Source: Stenotrophomonas geniculata ATCC 19374 = JCM 13324 (GTDB taxonomy: Bacteria; Pseudomonadota; Gammaproteobacteria; Xanthomonadales; Xanthomonadaceae). From it: a DNA stretch of 64,000 bases. Both the position numbers and the translations under genes were made by a program. Shown here in pieces: positions 32,146 to 40,464 of the stretch (positions within the stretch are counted from its first letter, which is position 1; each line of letters starts with the position of its first letter). The notes below the pieces were generated by a model, which was not told the origin of the DNA, made no database searches, and was given only the letters and a program-made list of their open reading frames with translations. The stretch is taken from assembly GCF_001431625.1 (NCBI RefSeq), contig NZ_LLXT01000086.1, positions 85,172 through 149,171 on the forward strand, read 5' to 3'.

Positions 32146-32664
32146 ATGGACAGCACTCCGGACAATACCATCACAGCCTCCTGGAACGGCTTCGTCGTCC
32201 GGCAGATCCTTCCGTGCGATCTCGACCTCATCTGTGCCCACCGTGAAGCGATGTTCCGTGAAAGCGGCCGGAGCGAAGAGGTCCTGCAGCAGATGGCAGC
32301 CCCGTTCCGTAGATGGCTGGAGCCGCGCCTGATGTCGGGCGACTACTTCGGCCATGTCCTTTCCGACAATGGACAACCCATCGCAGGCATCGGCCTGATG
32401 CTGATCGACTGGCCGCCCCACCCCGCCCATCCAGAGCAGGACTCGCGCGGCTACGTACTCAATGTCTACGTGGACCCCGGCTACCGGCGTCGCGGCATCG
32501 CCCGCCAACTGATGAAGCTGGCCGACCACGCGTTCGCCGGGCGAGGGGTGGCCTACGCGGTGCTGCACGCTACCGCCCAAGGGAAGCCTCTGTATGCCGA
32601 TCTCGGATGGGCTGCGACCAGCGAAATGGCCCGCGACCTGCGCAGCGGGGGCGACGTGCCCTGA
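32146..32664 (+). CDS. GNAT-family N-acetyltransferase
   Basis: 172 residues. VLNVYVDPGYRRRGIARQLM is the GNAT motif A with the acetyl-CoA loop RRRGIA, followed by AVLHATAQGKPLYADLGW. The substrate cannot be told from sequence. It is monocistronic, in a short gap after the lipocalin gene. Confidence 0.85.
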   Translation: MDSTPDNTITASWNGFVVRQILPCDLDLICAHREAMFRESGRSEEVLQQMAAPFRRWLEPRLMSGDYFGHVLSDNGQPIAGIGLMLIDWPPHPAHPEQDSRGYVLNVYVDPGYRRRGIARQLMKLADHAFAGRGVAYAVLHATAQGKPLYADLGWAATSEMARDLRSGGDVP

Positions 32665-32837
32665 AGGGCCTGACTGTGGCCTGACGATCCACTGCATCAA
32701 TCGGCAACACTGGATTGATGGATCTTGCACATCGACCCTTAGGAATAATCGCAAAAATCCAACAAATTCGATGCTCGACGCGACAGCAGCGCCAGAATGA
32801 TCGCCACGCCCTTCGGGCGCCGATCACCTCCCAGCGC

Positions 32838-33464
32838 ATGAATGGATACCCTGCACCGCGCCGACTGCGGCTGGCACTCCTCGACGATCACGAAGTCGTC
32901 CGCCGCGGCACCGTCCTGCACCTGTCCCGCGACAGCCGCTTCGATATCGTCGCCAGCCACACCCGCAGCGATGAGCTCGTTGGCAGCCTGCGCCGGCTGG
33001 CAGTGGATGTCGCCATCATCGATCTCACCCTGGCGCCCGGCGACCGCAGCAGTGATGAACTGGTTTCTCTCCTGCGCGAGTGCTTTCCTCATGTTCCCCT
33101 GCTCGCCTTCGCCACGCTGACGCCAACCACCCGCATCGACCACCTGCTGACGGCCGGCATCAGCGGCGTGGTCAGCAAGTCCGAGCCCCTGGAGATGCTG
33201 TCTGAAGCCATCGTGCGCATATCGCAGGGACTGTGCCGCCTGCCCGCCGATTGCCTGTTCCCGGCCAACCGCGAGGAACTCAGTCGCAACGAACGCGAAG
33301 TGCTGGACCTGCTTCTGGCAGGCCTGACCGTCTCCGAGATCGCGCTGCACCGCCACCGCAGCGTCAAGACGGTCAGCACCCAGAAGGTCGCCGCCCTGCG
33401 CAAGCTCGGGTTGCGCAATGACGTGGAGATCTATGCACTGCGGCGGCAGCTGGGGGTGCGATGA
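32838..33464 (+). CDS. LuxR/NarL-family response regulator
   Basis: 208 residues from the ATG at 32838 (MNGYPAPRRLRLALLDDHE); the ribosome site is weak. The receiver domain has LLDDHEVV and VDVAIIDLTLAPG (phospho-Asp). The C-terminal LuxR HTH is LSRNEREVLDLLLAGLTVSE, IALHRHRSVKTVSTQK. It overlaps the hybrid kinase gene by 4 bp and is its probable partner, as in BvgAS/EvgAS systems. Confidence 0.88.
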   Translation: MNGYPAPRRLRLALLDDHEVVRRGTVLHLSRDSRFDIVASHTRSDELVGSLRRLAVDVAIIDLTLAPGDRSSDELVSLLRECFPHVPLLAFATLTPTTRIDHLLTAGISGVVSKSEPLEMLSEAIVRISQGLCRLPADCLFPANREELSRNEREVLDLLLAGLTVSEIALHRHRSVKTVSTQKVAALRKLGLRNDVEIYALRRQLGVR

Positions 33465-35785
33465 GGCGCCGCGTTCGTCTCCGTCTGCGCACTTCGTGCA
33501 CCTTGCTGCTGGCCCTGATCCTGCTGCCCGCAGCCTCCGCCGAGGATGCGCAACTGCAGGAATGGTCCGCCGGCCGCGAAGTGCGGGTCGCCACCGCGCC
33601 ATCACTGCGCCCGCTACCTGCAGCGCTGGAGGATTCACGCACGCCCCCTACCCTCGCCCATGGTTATGCCGACCTTGTCGCTCAGCATTCCGGCCTGCGC
33701 TTCCGCGATCTCACCTACACCAGCACGAGCGCGGCGGTCGCTGCCGTCTGCCGGCACGAGGCTGACCTGGTGCTGGTCATGGGCAATCCTTCGCATCGCC
33801 CGCTTCCTTGTCCCGACCTGATGGCATCGGGCGCTTTCCATGGCGGCAGGACGGTGATGGCCTCGCGTAAAGGCGAGCGTCCACCCCGTGACGTCACCGG
33901 GGTGAGGGCGCAGGTGCTGGCCGTCGTTGACGGTGGCCCCTATGCCGACTGGCTGGCGACCCACCATCCTCAGATCCACCTGCTGCACCTTCACGACCGC
34001 CATGCGGCGCTGGCCGCCGTGGAGAGCGGTATCGCCGATGCGGCCATCGGCCTGGAAGCAACGCTGCAGTCGATGATCCGGCAGCACTTCGCGGGCAACC
34101 TGCAACTGCACCCGTTCGACAGCGATTTTTCCACCGATCTGCACCTGTTTGTCCGCCGCGAGGACCAGCAGCTGCTGGCGCGCATCGATCAGGCGCTGCG
34201 CGCCATCACGCTCGAAGAGCACGCAGGGCTGCTGGAGTTGTGGGCACAGCAGATGCTGCCCGCATCCATCGAGAGCACACTTGACCAGATGCGCCTCCCG
34301 CTCCTGCGATGGCTGCTGTGTCTGGCCACGGCACTCATCGGCCTGCCCGTGCTCTGGCAGGCGCTACGTTGGCGAATCGGCCGCACGGAACGCCGCCTGG
34401 GGCGCGCGGCGGGGATGATCAGCCATGAGGTGCGCAATTCCGCGCAGACGATTCTGGCTTCGATCGACCTGCTGAGCCAGTCACACCTGCCCAAGGGGCA
34501 GCGCGAGCTGCTCGCGGCAGCGCTTGCTGCCGGCCAGTCGCTGCGCAGGCTGCTCGATCGCTCACTGGCGTTCTCGCGCCTTGCCAGCGGCAGCTTCAGG
34601 CCGCATCCCGTGCCCTGTGACGTCGGTCAGCTCTGTGCCCGTGCACTGGAAGCCATCCGGCCGGAGGCACTACGGAGAGGCCTTTCACTCCAGCTCGATC
34701 GCACGCCCGATCCAGCGCCGGTGGTCGCGCTGGATGCCGATGGACTGCGCCAGATTGTCGACAACCTGCTGGGCAATGCATTGAAATTCACGGATGTCGG
34801 CGGTATCGAAGTGCGCCTGCAACTATCGCCCGCCCTGTCTCCCCGGGAGTTGTTGCTGGATGTGATCGACAGCGGCATCGGCATTGCGCCCGCTCAACTG
34901 GCGCTTCTGTTCCGGCCATTCCAGCAGAGCGAGGATGGCCAGAGACGTGGCGGCACCGGGCTGGGCCTGACGATCGCGCGCGAACTGGCCGTTGCCATGG
35001 GCGGCAACCTGACCGCACACAGCGTGCATGGGCGCGGCAGCCGCTTCACCCTGCGATTGCCGGTCCGCGCCGACCACGGCGATCCGCCACCCATCGAGCC
35101 GCTGCAGCAGACACCACTGGCCGGCATCGACCTGCTCCTGGTCGAAGATCATGCACTCAGCCGGCACATCGTCGCAGAGCAGCTGCGCCGGCTGGGTGCG
35201 GATGTACGCGCAGTTGCCGATGCCGACACCGCATTGGCCGAGCACGCGCTACGACCGCGCGCCACGGTCATGCTGGACATCGGGCTTCGCGACTCGGATG
35301 GCTACGCTCTGGCGCAGCAGCTGCGCGCGCAGGCAGAGTCCCCCCTGCGAGTGATTGCCTTGTCCGCCCGCATGGGGCGCCGCCATGCGGCGCGCTGCCG
35401 AAGAGCCGGATTCGACGCCATCCTGGTCAAGCCATTGCAGGTTGCGAGCTTGCTGCAGGCGCTGGGCCTTCCGCCCCCGGCGCACCGTACTGCGCCCGAT
35501 GATGCCCCTGGCGTCGAGCCGGATTACGCTGCGGACATTGCCTATGAGCTGGCCAGGATCGAACAGGCCGTGCACGACGTCGATGCTGCGACACTACGCC
35601 ACCATGCGCACCGCCTGCAGGGCACGCTGCAGATGTGCCGGGCAATGGATCAGGCCGGCATGGCGGCCGCTCTGTGGGAGATGGGGCATGAGGCCGCGCC
35701 CGACTGGGTCCAGGCGCGGCGGCTGCTGCAGGGATTGCAGCAGTGGCACGGCTCCCGCAGGGCGGAAGCCGCACCATCGGCCTGA
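33461..35785 (+). CDS. BvgS/EvgS-like hybrid sensor kinase
   Basis: 774 residues. A signal peptide is followed by one periplasmic solute-binding (SBP_bac_3-like) domain (REVRVATAPSLRPLPAALED ... IADAAIGLEATLQSMIRQHF), a transmembrane helix (LLRWLLCLATALIGLPVLW), the H-box MISHEVRNSAQTIL, an ATPase domain (NLLGNALKFT, DSGIGIAP, GTGLGLTIA), a receiver (LLLVEDHALSRHIV, VMLDIGLRDSDGY) and a C-terminal HPt domain with LRHHAHRLQGTLQM. This is the full phosphorelay of unorthodox kinases, though shorter than BvgS, which has two periplasmic domains. The signal is unknown, likely a small periplasmic ligand. Confidence 0.9.
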   Translation: MRRRVRLRLRTSCTLLLALILLPAASAEDAQLQEWSAGREVRVATAPSLRPLPAALEDSRTPPTLAHGYADLVAQHSGLRFRDLTYTSTSAAVAAVCRHEADLVLVMGNPSHRPLPCPDLMASGAFHGGRTVMASRKGERPPRDVTGVRAQVLAVVDGGPYADWLATHHPQIHLLHLHDRHAALAAVESGIADAAIGLEATLQSMIRQHFAGNLQLHPFDSDFSTDLHLFVRREDQQLLARIDQALRAITLEEHAGLLELWAQQMLPASIESTLDQMRLPLLRWLLCLATALIGLPVLWQALRWRIGRTERRLGRAAGMISHEVRNSAQTILASIDLLSQSHLPKGQRELLAAALAAGQSLRRLLDRSLAFSRLASGSFRPHPVPCDVGQLCARALEAIRPEALRRGLSLQLDRTPDPAPVVALDADGLRQIVDNLLGNALKFTDVGGIEVRLQLSPALSPRELLLDVIDSGIGIAPAQLALLFRPFQQSEDGQRRGGTGLGLTIARELAVAMGGNLTAHSVHGRGSRFTLRLPVRADHGDPPPIEPLQQTPLAGIDLLLVEDHALSRHIVAEQLRRLGADVRAVADADTALAEHALRPRATVMLDIGLRDSDGYALAQQLRAQAESPLRVIALSARMGRRHAARCRRAGFDAILVKPLQVASLLQALGLPPPAHRTAPDDAPGVEPDYAADIAYELARIEQAVHDVDAATLRHHAHRLQGTLQMCRAMDQAGMAAALWEMGHEAAPDWVQARRLLQGLQQWHGSRRAEAAPSA

Positions 35786-36541
35786 TCAGGCCGCCAGGCG
35801 CTCGACCTGGCGACGGGTCAGGTCGTTGAAGCGACCCAGCGACATCAGGTGCTGATGGATCAGCGCCAACCAGCCGCTGCGGTGCCACTCGACCACGGTC
35901 GCTTCCGGCAGCGCCACGAACTTCTCCACGTCCACCACCAGGAAGCCGTTGAGATTGAACTCGCGGCCATCCGGGGTACGCACGGTGGCATTGCGCTCGA
36001 CCAGCAGGCCGTTGTCGATCAGGGCCTTGGAGAAGGCCTGGGTCTGTTCATGCTCGCGGGTGTACTGGCCGCAGAACTCCAGCGCCTGCTGCACCATGTC
36101 GGTGGCCTTGCCGTCCACGAACAGCGGCTGGCCTTCGTCACCGCCCTTCACCACGCGCGAGCTCTCTTCGTCGATGCCCAGCAGGAAGTCGTTGTCCGCA
36201 CCGGTGTCGATGAAGATGAAGGGGTGGCGACGCAGATAGGCCGGAATATAGGCCTCGTCTTCCCACAGGCCGTCCTTGATGAACAGGTTCTGGTCGGAAA
36301 CACCAACGGCGGCCATCGGCACGGCGGTCGGGCCAGCGAACAGGATCGGGAAGTGGTGCAGGGCCAGCGAGAACTCGCCCAGCACCAGCGGAATGGCGTT
36401 GTTGCCGGCGGCAAACTCGAGCTTGCCCGGCAGGATGCGCAGATCGGCATGCACATCGGCCTGCAGCGGCACCGGACGGGTGTAGAACAGGGGGGCGCTG
36501 CTCGGCGCCGCTTCGGTGGTGGTGTCGCTGGTGGTCGTCAT
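35786..36541 (-). CDS. SapC-family protein
   Basis: 251 residues from the ATG at 36539-36541 (MTTTSDTTTEAAPSS). LFYTRPVPLQADVHADLRIL, AIPLVLGEFSLALHHFPILF, DQNLFIKDGLWEDEAYIPAY and YLRRHPFIFID are the SapC signature; the family is named for a Campylobacter S-layer-associated protein, but its role in proteobacteria is unclear. In Xanthomonadales SapC genes often accompany TonB receptors and halogenase-like genes; none is adjacent here. Confidence 0.85.
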   Translation of the reverse strand: MTTTSDTTTEAAPSSAPLFYTRPVPLQADVHADLRILPGKLEFAAGNNAIPLVLGEFSLALHHFPILFAGPTAVPMAAVGVSDQNLFIKDGLWEDEAYIPAYLRRHPFIFIDTGADNDFLLGIDEESSRVVKGGDEGQPLFVDGKATDMVQQALEFCGQYTREHEQTQAFSKALIDNGLLVERNATVRTPDGREFNLNGFLVVDVEKFVALPEATVVEWHRSGWLALIHQHLMSLGRFNDLTRRQVERLAA

Positions 36542-36651
36542 CTTGGGAACCGTTCGATCATGCGCGCCTGCCATCCCGGGCGCGCCAGCGGGAACAACCT
36601 GAATCCCGCATTATCAACAAGCTCGATGACAACGGCCACCCCACCGACGGC

Positions 36652-36924
36652 CTATTTCAGTTGCAGGGGGTAGCGCTGCCAGAGCACGTGGACCAGGAAA
36701 CCGGCCAGCTCGGTGTCGCGCGCGCTGACTGCGGCGCGGATCTTGTCCAGCAGCACCATGTCCGAGCAGGAGCGCACATCGGCGTGGTTGGCCTGCCCTG
36801 CCCGGCGCGCGCGATAGCGCGCGGCCCGCTGCGCATCACTCATGGCGTACCCGAACTTGGGCGGACGACCGCGCTTTCGCGGCAGGGTCAGCTCCAGGGT
36901 TCCGGGGTCTTTGTCATCACGCAT
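36652..36924 (-). CDS. Small basic protein with AT-hook-like motif
   Basis: 90 residues from the ATG at 36922-36924 (MRDDKDPGTLELTLPRKRG). The segment RKRGRPPKFGYAMSDAQRAA contains an AT-hook-type RGRPP core and a region rich in Arg (RYRARRAGQANH); a helical C-terminus follows. It could be a nucleoid or regulatory DNA-binding protein. Family not recognised. Confidence 0.6.
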   Translation of the reverse strand: MRDDKDPGTLELTLPRKRGRPPKFGYAMSDAQRAARYRARRAGQANHADVRSCSDMVLLDKIRAAVSARDTELAGFLVHVLWQRYPLQLK

Positions 36925-37047
36925 GAGAGGGGTGCGGGCGGCGGCGAGCAACGGGGGGTGCGCAATTTATCGTGAGGCATCACTTTAATCCAGCCTTTTC
37001 TGCAGTTTTGTTGCGATGCAATGCAAAAAATCGCATGCCGAGGGCTC

Positions 37048-37145
37048 CATCCACGCATGGCGTGGATCTACTGCGGAATCGCCGCGCCTTGTGTGGATAC
37101 GGAAACCCGCCAACTCCCAGTAGATCCGCGCCATGCGTGGATGCG
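37048..37145. repeat. Pair of inverted SMAG-type (GTAG) palindromes
   Basis: CATCCACGCATGG CGTGGATCTAC (37048-37071) and GTAGATCCGCGCC ATGCGTGGATG (37121-37144) are each palindromic and are inverted relative to each other, giving a long cruciform or mRNA hairpin. They occupy most of the 274-bp gap between 36925 and 37198. Confidence 0.7.
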
Positions 37146-37158
37146 CGTTCCCGACCAC

Positions 37159-37188
37159 AAAAAAAAGGGAGCCCGCGAACGGGCTCCC
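37159..37188 (-). terminator. Intrinsic terminator of the EF-G paralogue
   Basis: Minus-strand GGGAGCCCG, loop TTCG, CGGGCTCCC followed by eight T (37159-37166). It is 11 bp past the stop of the gene at 37199. Confidence 0.88.
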
Positions 37189-37198
37189 CTCACCTTCC

Positions 37199-39235
37199 TC
37201 ATGCAGCGCGTACCGGCTCATAGCCGTGCAGGTGCGCCTCGCTGCTCGCCCGCCCCTGGCTGAGCGAACGCAGCGACGTGGTGTAACCCACCAGCTGCGC
37301 CAGCGGCGCAAAGCCACTGACCTCGGCGCGACCGTCCTGGTCGTCGATGCGGGCAATGCGACCATGGCGACGGTTGAGGTCGCCCACCACATCACCCACC
37401 GACGCTGATGGCGAATGCACCGTCACCGCCATCACCGGTTCCAGCAGCTGCGTGCCACCCTCGGCCAGCGCCGCCTTGATCGCCTCGGCACCCGCACGGT
37501 GGAACGCCATCTCCGACGAGTCCTTGGCATGGGTCTGGCCATCAACAAGACTGACCTCGATACCGACCACCGGATGACCCTGCGGCCCTTCCGACAGTGC
37601 GGCACGCACGCCCTTTTCCACCGCCGTGATGAAGCTGCGCGGCACCACGCCACCGACGATGCGATCGTTGAACACGATCTGGTCGTCCTCACGCGGCGCC
37701 ACGTCCAGCACCACGTGCGCGAACTGGCCCTGGCCGCCGGTCTGCTTGACCAGCCGCCCGACGACGCCCGTCATCGCACGCATCGGCGTCTCCTGGTAGG
37801 CAACGCGCGGCGAGCCCACGCCCACGTCCACCTTCCATTCGCTGCGCAGGCGCTCGACCATCACCTCCAGGTGCAGCTCGCCCATGCCCCAGACCAGGGT
37901 TTCCGCCGTATCGCGATCGGTTTCGACGCGGAACGACGGATCTTCCTGGGCCAGGCTGGCCAGTCCCTGCGCCATCCGGATCAGGTCGGCCGCACGCGCC
38001 GGCTCCAGCCGCCAGGCCAGCACCGGCGCCTGTGCCTGGATGTTCTCCAGGCGCAGCGGCTGCGCACGGCCGCTCAGCGTCTCGCCACTGACCGCATCCT
38101 TCCAGCCCAGTACCGCGACGATGTCACCGGCCACGGCCTGTTCGATGTCGTGGGTCTGGTCGGCCTGCACGCGAACCAGGCGGCTGACGCGCCGCCCTTG
38201 CGGATGCTGCGAACTGGCCACGGCGTCGCCCACCTTCAAGGTGCCCGAGTACAGCCGCACGAAGCTCAGCGCGCCGTGCTGCTGGTGGGTGATCTTGAAC
38301 AGCAGGCCCGCCAGCGGACCGTCCGGATCCGGCGACAGCATCACCTCGCCACCTTCGCTATCGGCGCTCACCGCAGGGCGATCCAGCGGCGACGGCAGGT
38401 AATCGACCACGGCGTCCAGCAGCGTTTCGATGCCCTTGTCCTTGAACGCAGCACCGGCCAGCACAGGCACGCCCGCACCTGCCAGCGTCGCCCGACGGAT
38501 CGCCGCACGCAGCGTCCCGGCATCGATCACGCCGCCTTCCAGCCAGGCATCGGCCAGTTGCTCGTCGTGATCAGCCACGGCTTCGACCAGCGCATCGCGC
38601 TGTGCCTGCCACTGGGCGCGCACCGCGTCGTCCCACGGGGTCATCATGGTTGCGGCGCCATCCTGCCACTGCAGCACGCGCTCATCGACCAGATCGACCC
38701 AGCCGTTGAAGCCGCTTTCTCTGCCCAACGGCACGCCCAGTGCCCACGGCCGCGCCCGCAGCTTGTCCTGCAGTTGCTCCAGCACGCGCTCGAACGAAGC
38801 GCCAACGCGGTCCATCTTGTTGACGAAAGCGACCAGCGGCACGCGATGGCGGCGCGCCTGGCGCCACACCGTCTCGGACTGCGGCTGCACGCCGTCCACG
38901 GCCGAGAACACGGCCACGGCACCGTCGAGCACGCGCAGTGAACGTTCGACTTCGATCGCGAAGTCGATGTGACCGGGGGTGTCGATCAGGGTCAGCCGAT
39001 GCGGCGGCAGGTCACGCGGTGCCCATTGCGCCTGCACGGCGGCAGCGCCGATGGTGATGCCACGCTCGCGCTCGATCGCCGAAAAGTCGGTGGTCGCATT
39101 GCCGTCGTGCACTTCGCCGACGCGGTGGATCTCGCCGCTTTTCCACAGCAGGCGTTCGGTCAGCGTGGTTTTGCCGGCATCGATGTGGGCAATGATGCCG
39201 AGGTTGCGACGGCGGGAAAGGACTTGGGTGTTCAT
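37199..39235 (-). CDS. Elongation factor G paralogue (EF-G2/FusA-like GTPase)
   Basis: 678 residues from the ATG at 39233-39235, with AGGAA 10-14 bases before it. GTPase motifs: AHIDAGKTTLTERLL (G1), GITIGAAA (G2), LTLIDTPGHIDFAIE (G3) and FVNKMD (G4). Domain II (SFVRLYSGTLKVGD), domain IV (VVPRSFITAVEKGVRAAL) and domain V (PVMAVTVHSPSASVGDV) follow. It is a full translational GTPase but too divergent to be the housekeeping EF-G, which normally sits in the str operon; possible roles are ribosome rescue, recycling or antibiotic protection. Its 5' region (39236-39556) carries an attenuator-like leader. Confidence 0.88.
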   Translation of the reverse strand: MNTQVLSRRRNLGIIAHIDAGKTTLTERLLWKSGEIHRVGEVHDGNATTDFSAIERERGITIGAAAVQAQWAPRDLPPHRLTLIDTPGHIDFAIEVERSLRVLDGAVAVFSAVDGVQPQSETVWRQARRHRVPLVAFVNKMDRVGASFERVLEQLQDKLRARPWALGVPLGRESGFNGWVDLVDERVLQWQDGAATMMTPWDDAVRAQWQAQRDALVEAVADHDEQLADAWLEGGVIDAGTLRAAIRRATLAGAGVPVLAGAAFKDKGIETLLDAVVDYLPSPLDRPAVSADSEGGEVMLSPDPDGPLAGLLFKITHQQHGALSFVRLYSGTLKVGDAVASSQHPQGRRVSRLVRVQADQTHDIEQAVAGDIVAVLGWKDAVSGETLSGRAQPLRLENIQAQAPVLAWRLEPARAADLIRMAQGLASLAQEDPSFRVETDRDTAETLVWGMGELHLEVMVERLRSEWKVDVGVGSPRVAYQETPMRAMTGVVGRLVKQTGGQGQFAHVVLDVAPREDDQIVFNDRIVGGVVPRSFITAVEKGVRAALSEGPQGHPVVGIEVSLVDGQTHAKDSSEMAFHRAGAEAIKAALAEGGTQLLEPVMAVTVHSPSASVGDVVGDLNRRHGRIARIDDQDGRAEVSGFAPLAQLVGYTTSLRSLSQGRASSEAHLHGYEPVRAA

Positions 39236-39267
39236 GAGAAAGGTTCCTGCAAAGCCAACTTCGGGGG

Positions 39268-39300
39268 CCGCGCACCCCGGTTGGCGACAGGGTGCGCGGC
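39268..39300 (-). promoter_or_regulatory. 11-bp hairpin between mini-ORF and EF-G start
   Basis: GCCGCGCACCC (39290-39300 in sense of the transcript) pairs with GGGTGCGCGGC (39268-39278). It begins at the stop codon of the mini-ORF at 39300-39329 and ends 32 bases before the EF-G start, with no T-tract. It could control translation by competing structures or simply stabilise the leader. Confidence 0.5.
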
Positions 39301-39329
39301 TAGCGTTCGGTCTCGGCGATCTGGTGCAT
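39300..39329 (-). CDS. Nine-residue leader peptide MHQIAETER
   Basis: ATG at 39327-39329 and stop TAG at 39300-39302, preceded by a strong AAGGAGA seven bases upstream. The excellent ribosome site on so short a frame, followed at once by a stable hairpin and then the EF-G paralogue, is the pattern of a regulatory upstream ORF. Confidence 0.5.
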   Translation of the reverse strand: MHQIAETER

Positions 39330-39380
39330 GGCACGTTCTCCTTGCGGTACAGCGGGTTACGGGAAATGGAACTGCGGAAA

Positions 39381-39407
39381 CGAAAAGAGCGCCCCGAAGG
39401 GCGCTCT
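39381..39407 (-). terminator. Intrinsic terminator inside the EF-G paralogue leader (attenuator candidate)
   Basis: Minus-strand AGAGCGCCC, tetraloop TTCG, GGGCGCTCT followed by TTTCGTTT. It lies between the leader peptide at 39432-39521 and the mini-ORF at 39300-39329, in the direction of EF-G transcription. No other gene ends near it, so its natural role is to stop transcription of the leader. Confidence 0.75.
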
Positions 39408-39431
39408 GTCGAAGGTCCAGCGATGGCCGTC

Positions 39432-39521
39432 TCAACGGCCTCGTGGGGCTCCAGGCAGACACGCCCGTTCCGCGCTTGCGCGGGTCAGGGTGAAAAACTT
39501 CAGGAGCGGCATCCGGTTCAT
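39432..39521 (-). CDS. 29-residue leader peptide, probably leaderless
   Basis: The frame begins MNRMPLLKFFTLTRASAERA and ends at TGA 39432-39434. The predicted promoter puts the transcription start at or within one base of its ATG, so it would be read as a leaderless message, common in Xanthomonads. The stop codon lies in the loop of GGCCGT-TGAG-ACGGCC (39425-39440), 18 bp before the terminator hairpin. The layout suits attenuation by ribosome position. Confidence 0.5.
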   Translation of the reverse strand: MNRMPLLKFFTLTRASAERACLPGAPRGR

Positions 39522-39528
39522 GGGGCGC

Positions 39529-39556
39529 ATTCTAGACCTGCCAATCTGGCGCGCAA
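39529..39556 (-). promoter_or_regulatory. Putative promoter of the leader/EF-G transcription unit
   Basis: Minus-strand -35-like TTGCGC (39551-39556), 16-bp spacer, -10 TAGAAT (39529-39534). The predicted start is at 39521-39522, coinciding with the leader peptide ATG. Confidence 0.5.
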
Positions 39557-39600
39557 GTGAATATTGAGCACATAAATGGAACGATGAGGCCGGCAACGAT

Positions 39601-39643
39601 AGGGGTCAGATCCCTTTGCCCCTGGCAAAGGGATCTGACCCCT
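39601..39643. repeat. Perfect 20-bp inverted repeat with 3-bp loop
   Basis: AGGGGTCAGATCCCTTTGCC (39601-39620), then cct, then its exact reverse complement (39624-39643). There is no T-tract. It lies eight bases past the stop of the gene at 39652. Identical-looking hairpins are, to my knowledge, scattered in Stenotrophomonas and Xanthomonas intergenic DNA. Confidence 0.8.
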
Positions 39644-39651
39644 GGCGGCCC

Positions 39652-40401
39652 TTACTTGCAGCCGTGCAGCTTGCGCGCCTCGGCCACCGTCGCAGCCCGG
39701 TCATCGCCCATCGAGATCCAGCCCTGCAGCGACATCGCCGGATCCACATGCGGCTGGCGCGCGCCACCGCGCACCACTACTTCGGTCCAGCTGCCCACCG
39801 GCGCCAGTTCGGACAAGCGTGCCGCCTGGTCGTCCTCGGTGCTGAACATATCGTCCGGGCCCGCCGGAGGCGTGGTATTCACGGTTTCTGTCTTGCGGGT
39901 CCGGACCCGAAGTGCACCGTCCGGCAACCGCTGGGTGATCACCTCGTATCGCTCAACACCATAGGCCCAGCTGTTTTCGCCAACGCTGCGGGTCTCGCCA
40001 CCGTCATCGGCCACGGCTACCACTTCGCCTGCCGGCCCGACAACGCCCGCGACAGCCCCCAGGCCGGACATCAGCGCCTGATAGACGATCATCTGCCGCT
40101 GCTCGGCGGTCAACGCTCCGGCCTTGAGCTTGGCGGCAGGAATCTTCAGGTAAGCCGTCTCCCTGCACAGTACCAGCACCTGCTGGTCGTCCCAGCTCAC
40201 GGACATTTCCTCGTTGGCGAAGTACTGCGTCTTCATCGACGTCACAGCGGCACCGTCGCCACTGGAATGCCGGGTCTCGATCAGCGAGGCGTGCTCGGCC
40301 GCATTGGCCAGCGAAACCTGGGAGGTAGACGCTGCATTGGCAGCGCACACCGAAGCAACCATCGCGGCAAGCAGCACGCCGCGCGTAACGGTACGGATCA
40401 T
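39652..40401 (-). CDS. Secreted hypothetical protein
   Basis: 249 residues from the ATG at 40399-40401 (MIRTVTRGVLLAAMVASVCA). The signal peptide ends ANAAS. The mature chain contains a helical segment LTAEQRQMIVYQALMSGLGA and strands WAYGVERYEVITQRLPDGAL and SWTEVVVRGGARQPHV. No family recognised; probably periplasmic. It is followed by the hairpin at 39601-39643. Confidence 0.6.
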   Translation of the reverse strand: MIRTVTRGVLLAAMVASVCAANAASTSQVSLANAAEHASLIETRHSSGDGAAVTSMKTQYFANEEMSVSWDDQQVLVLCRETAYLKIPAAKLKAGALTAEQRQMIVYQALMSGLGAVAGVVGPAGEVVAVADDGGETRSVGENSWAYGVERYEVITQRLPDGALRVRTRKTETVNTTPPAGPDDMFSTEDDQAARLSELAPVGSWTEVVVRGGARQPHVDPAMSLQGWISMGDDRAATVAEARKLHGCK

Positions 40402-40464
40402 GGCATCAGTCCATTGAAGAAAATGAAGCAACCATGATACCCGGAGCAACCTGACGGCCTTCGC

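Noticed and set aside
37415..38941. 508-codon open frame antisense to the EF-G paralogue
   Set aside because: Shadow frame in high-G+C sequence; EF-G motifs on the other strand are unambiguous.
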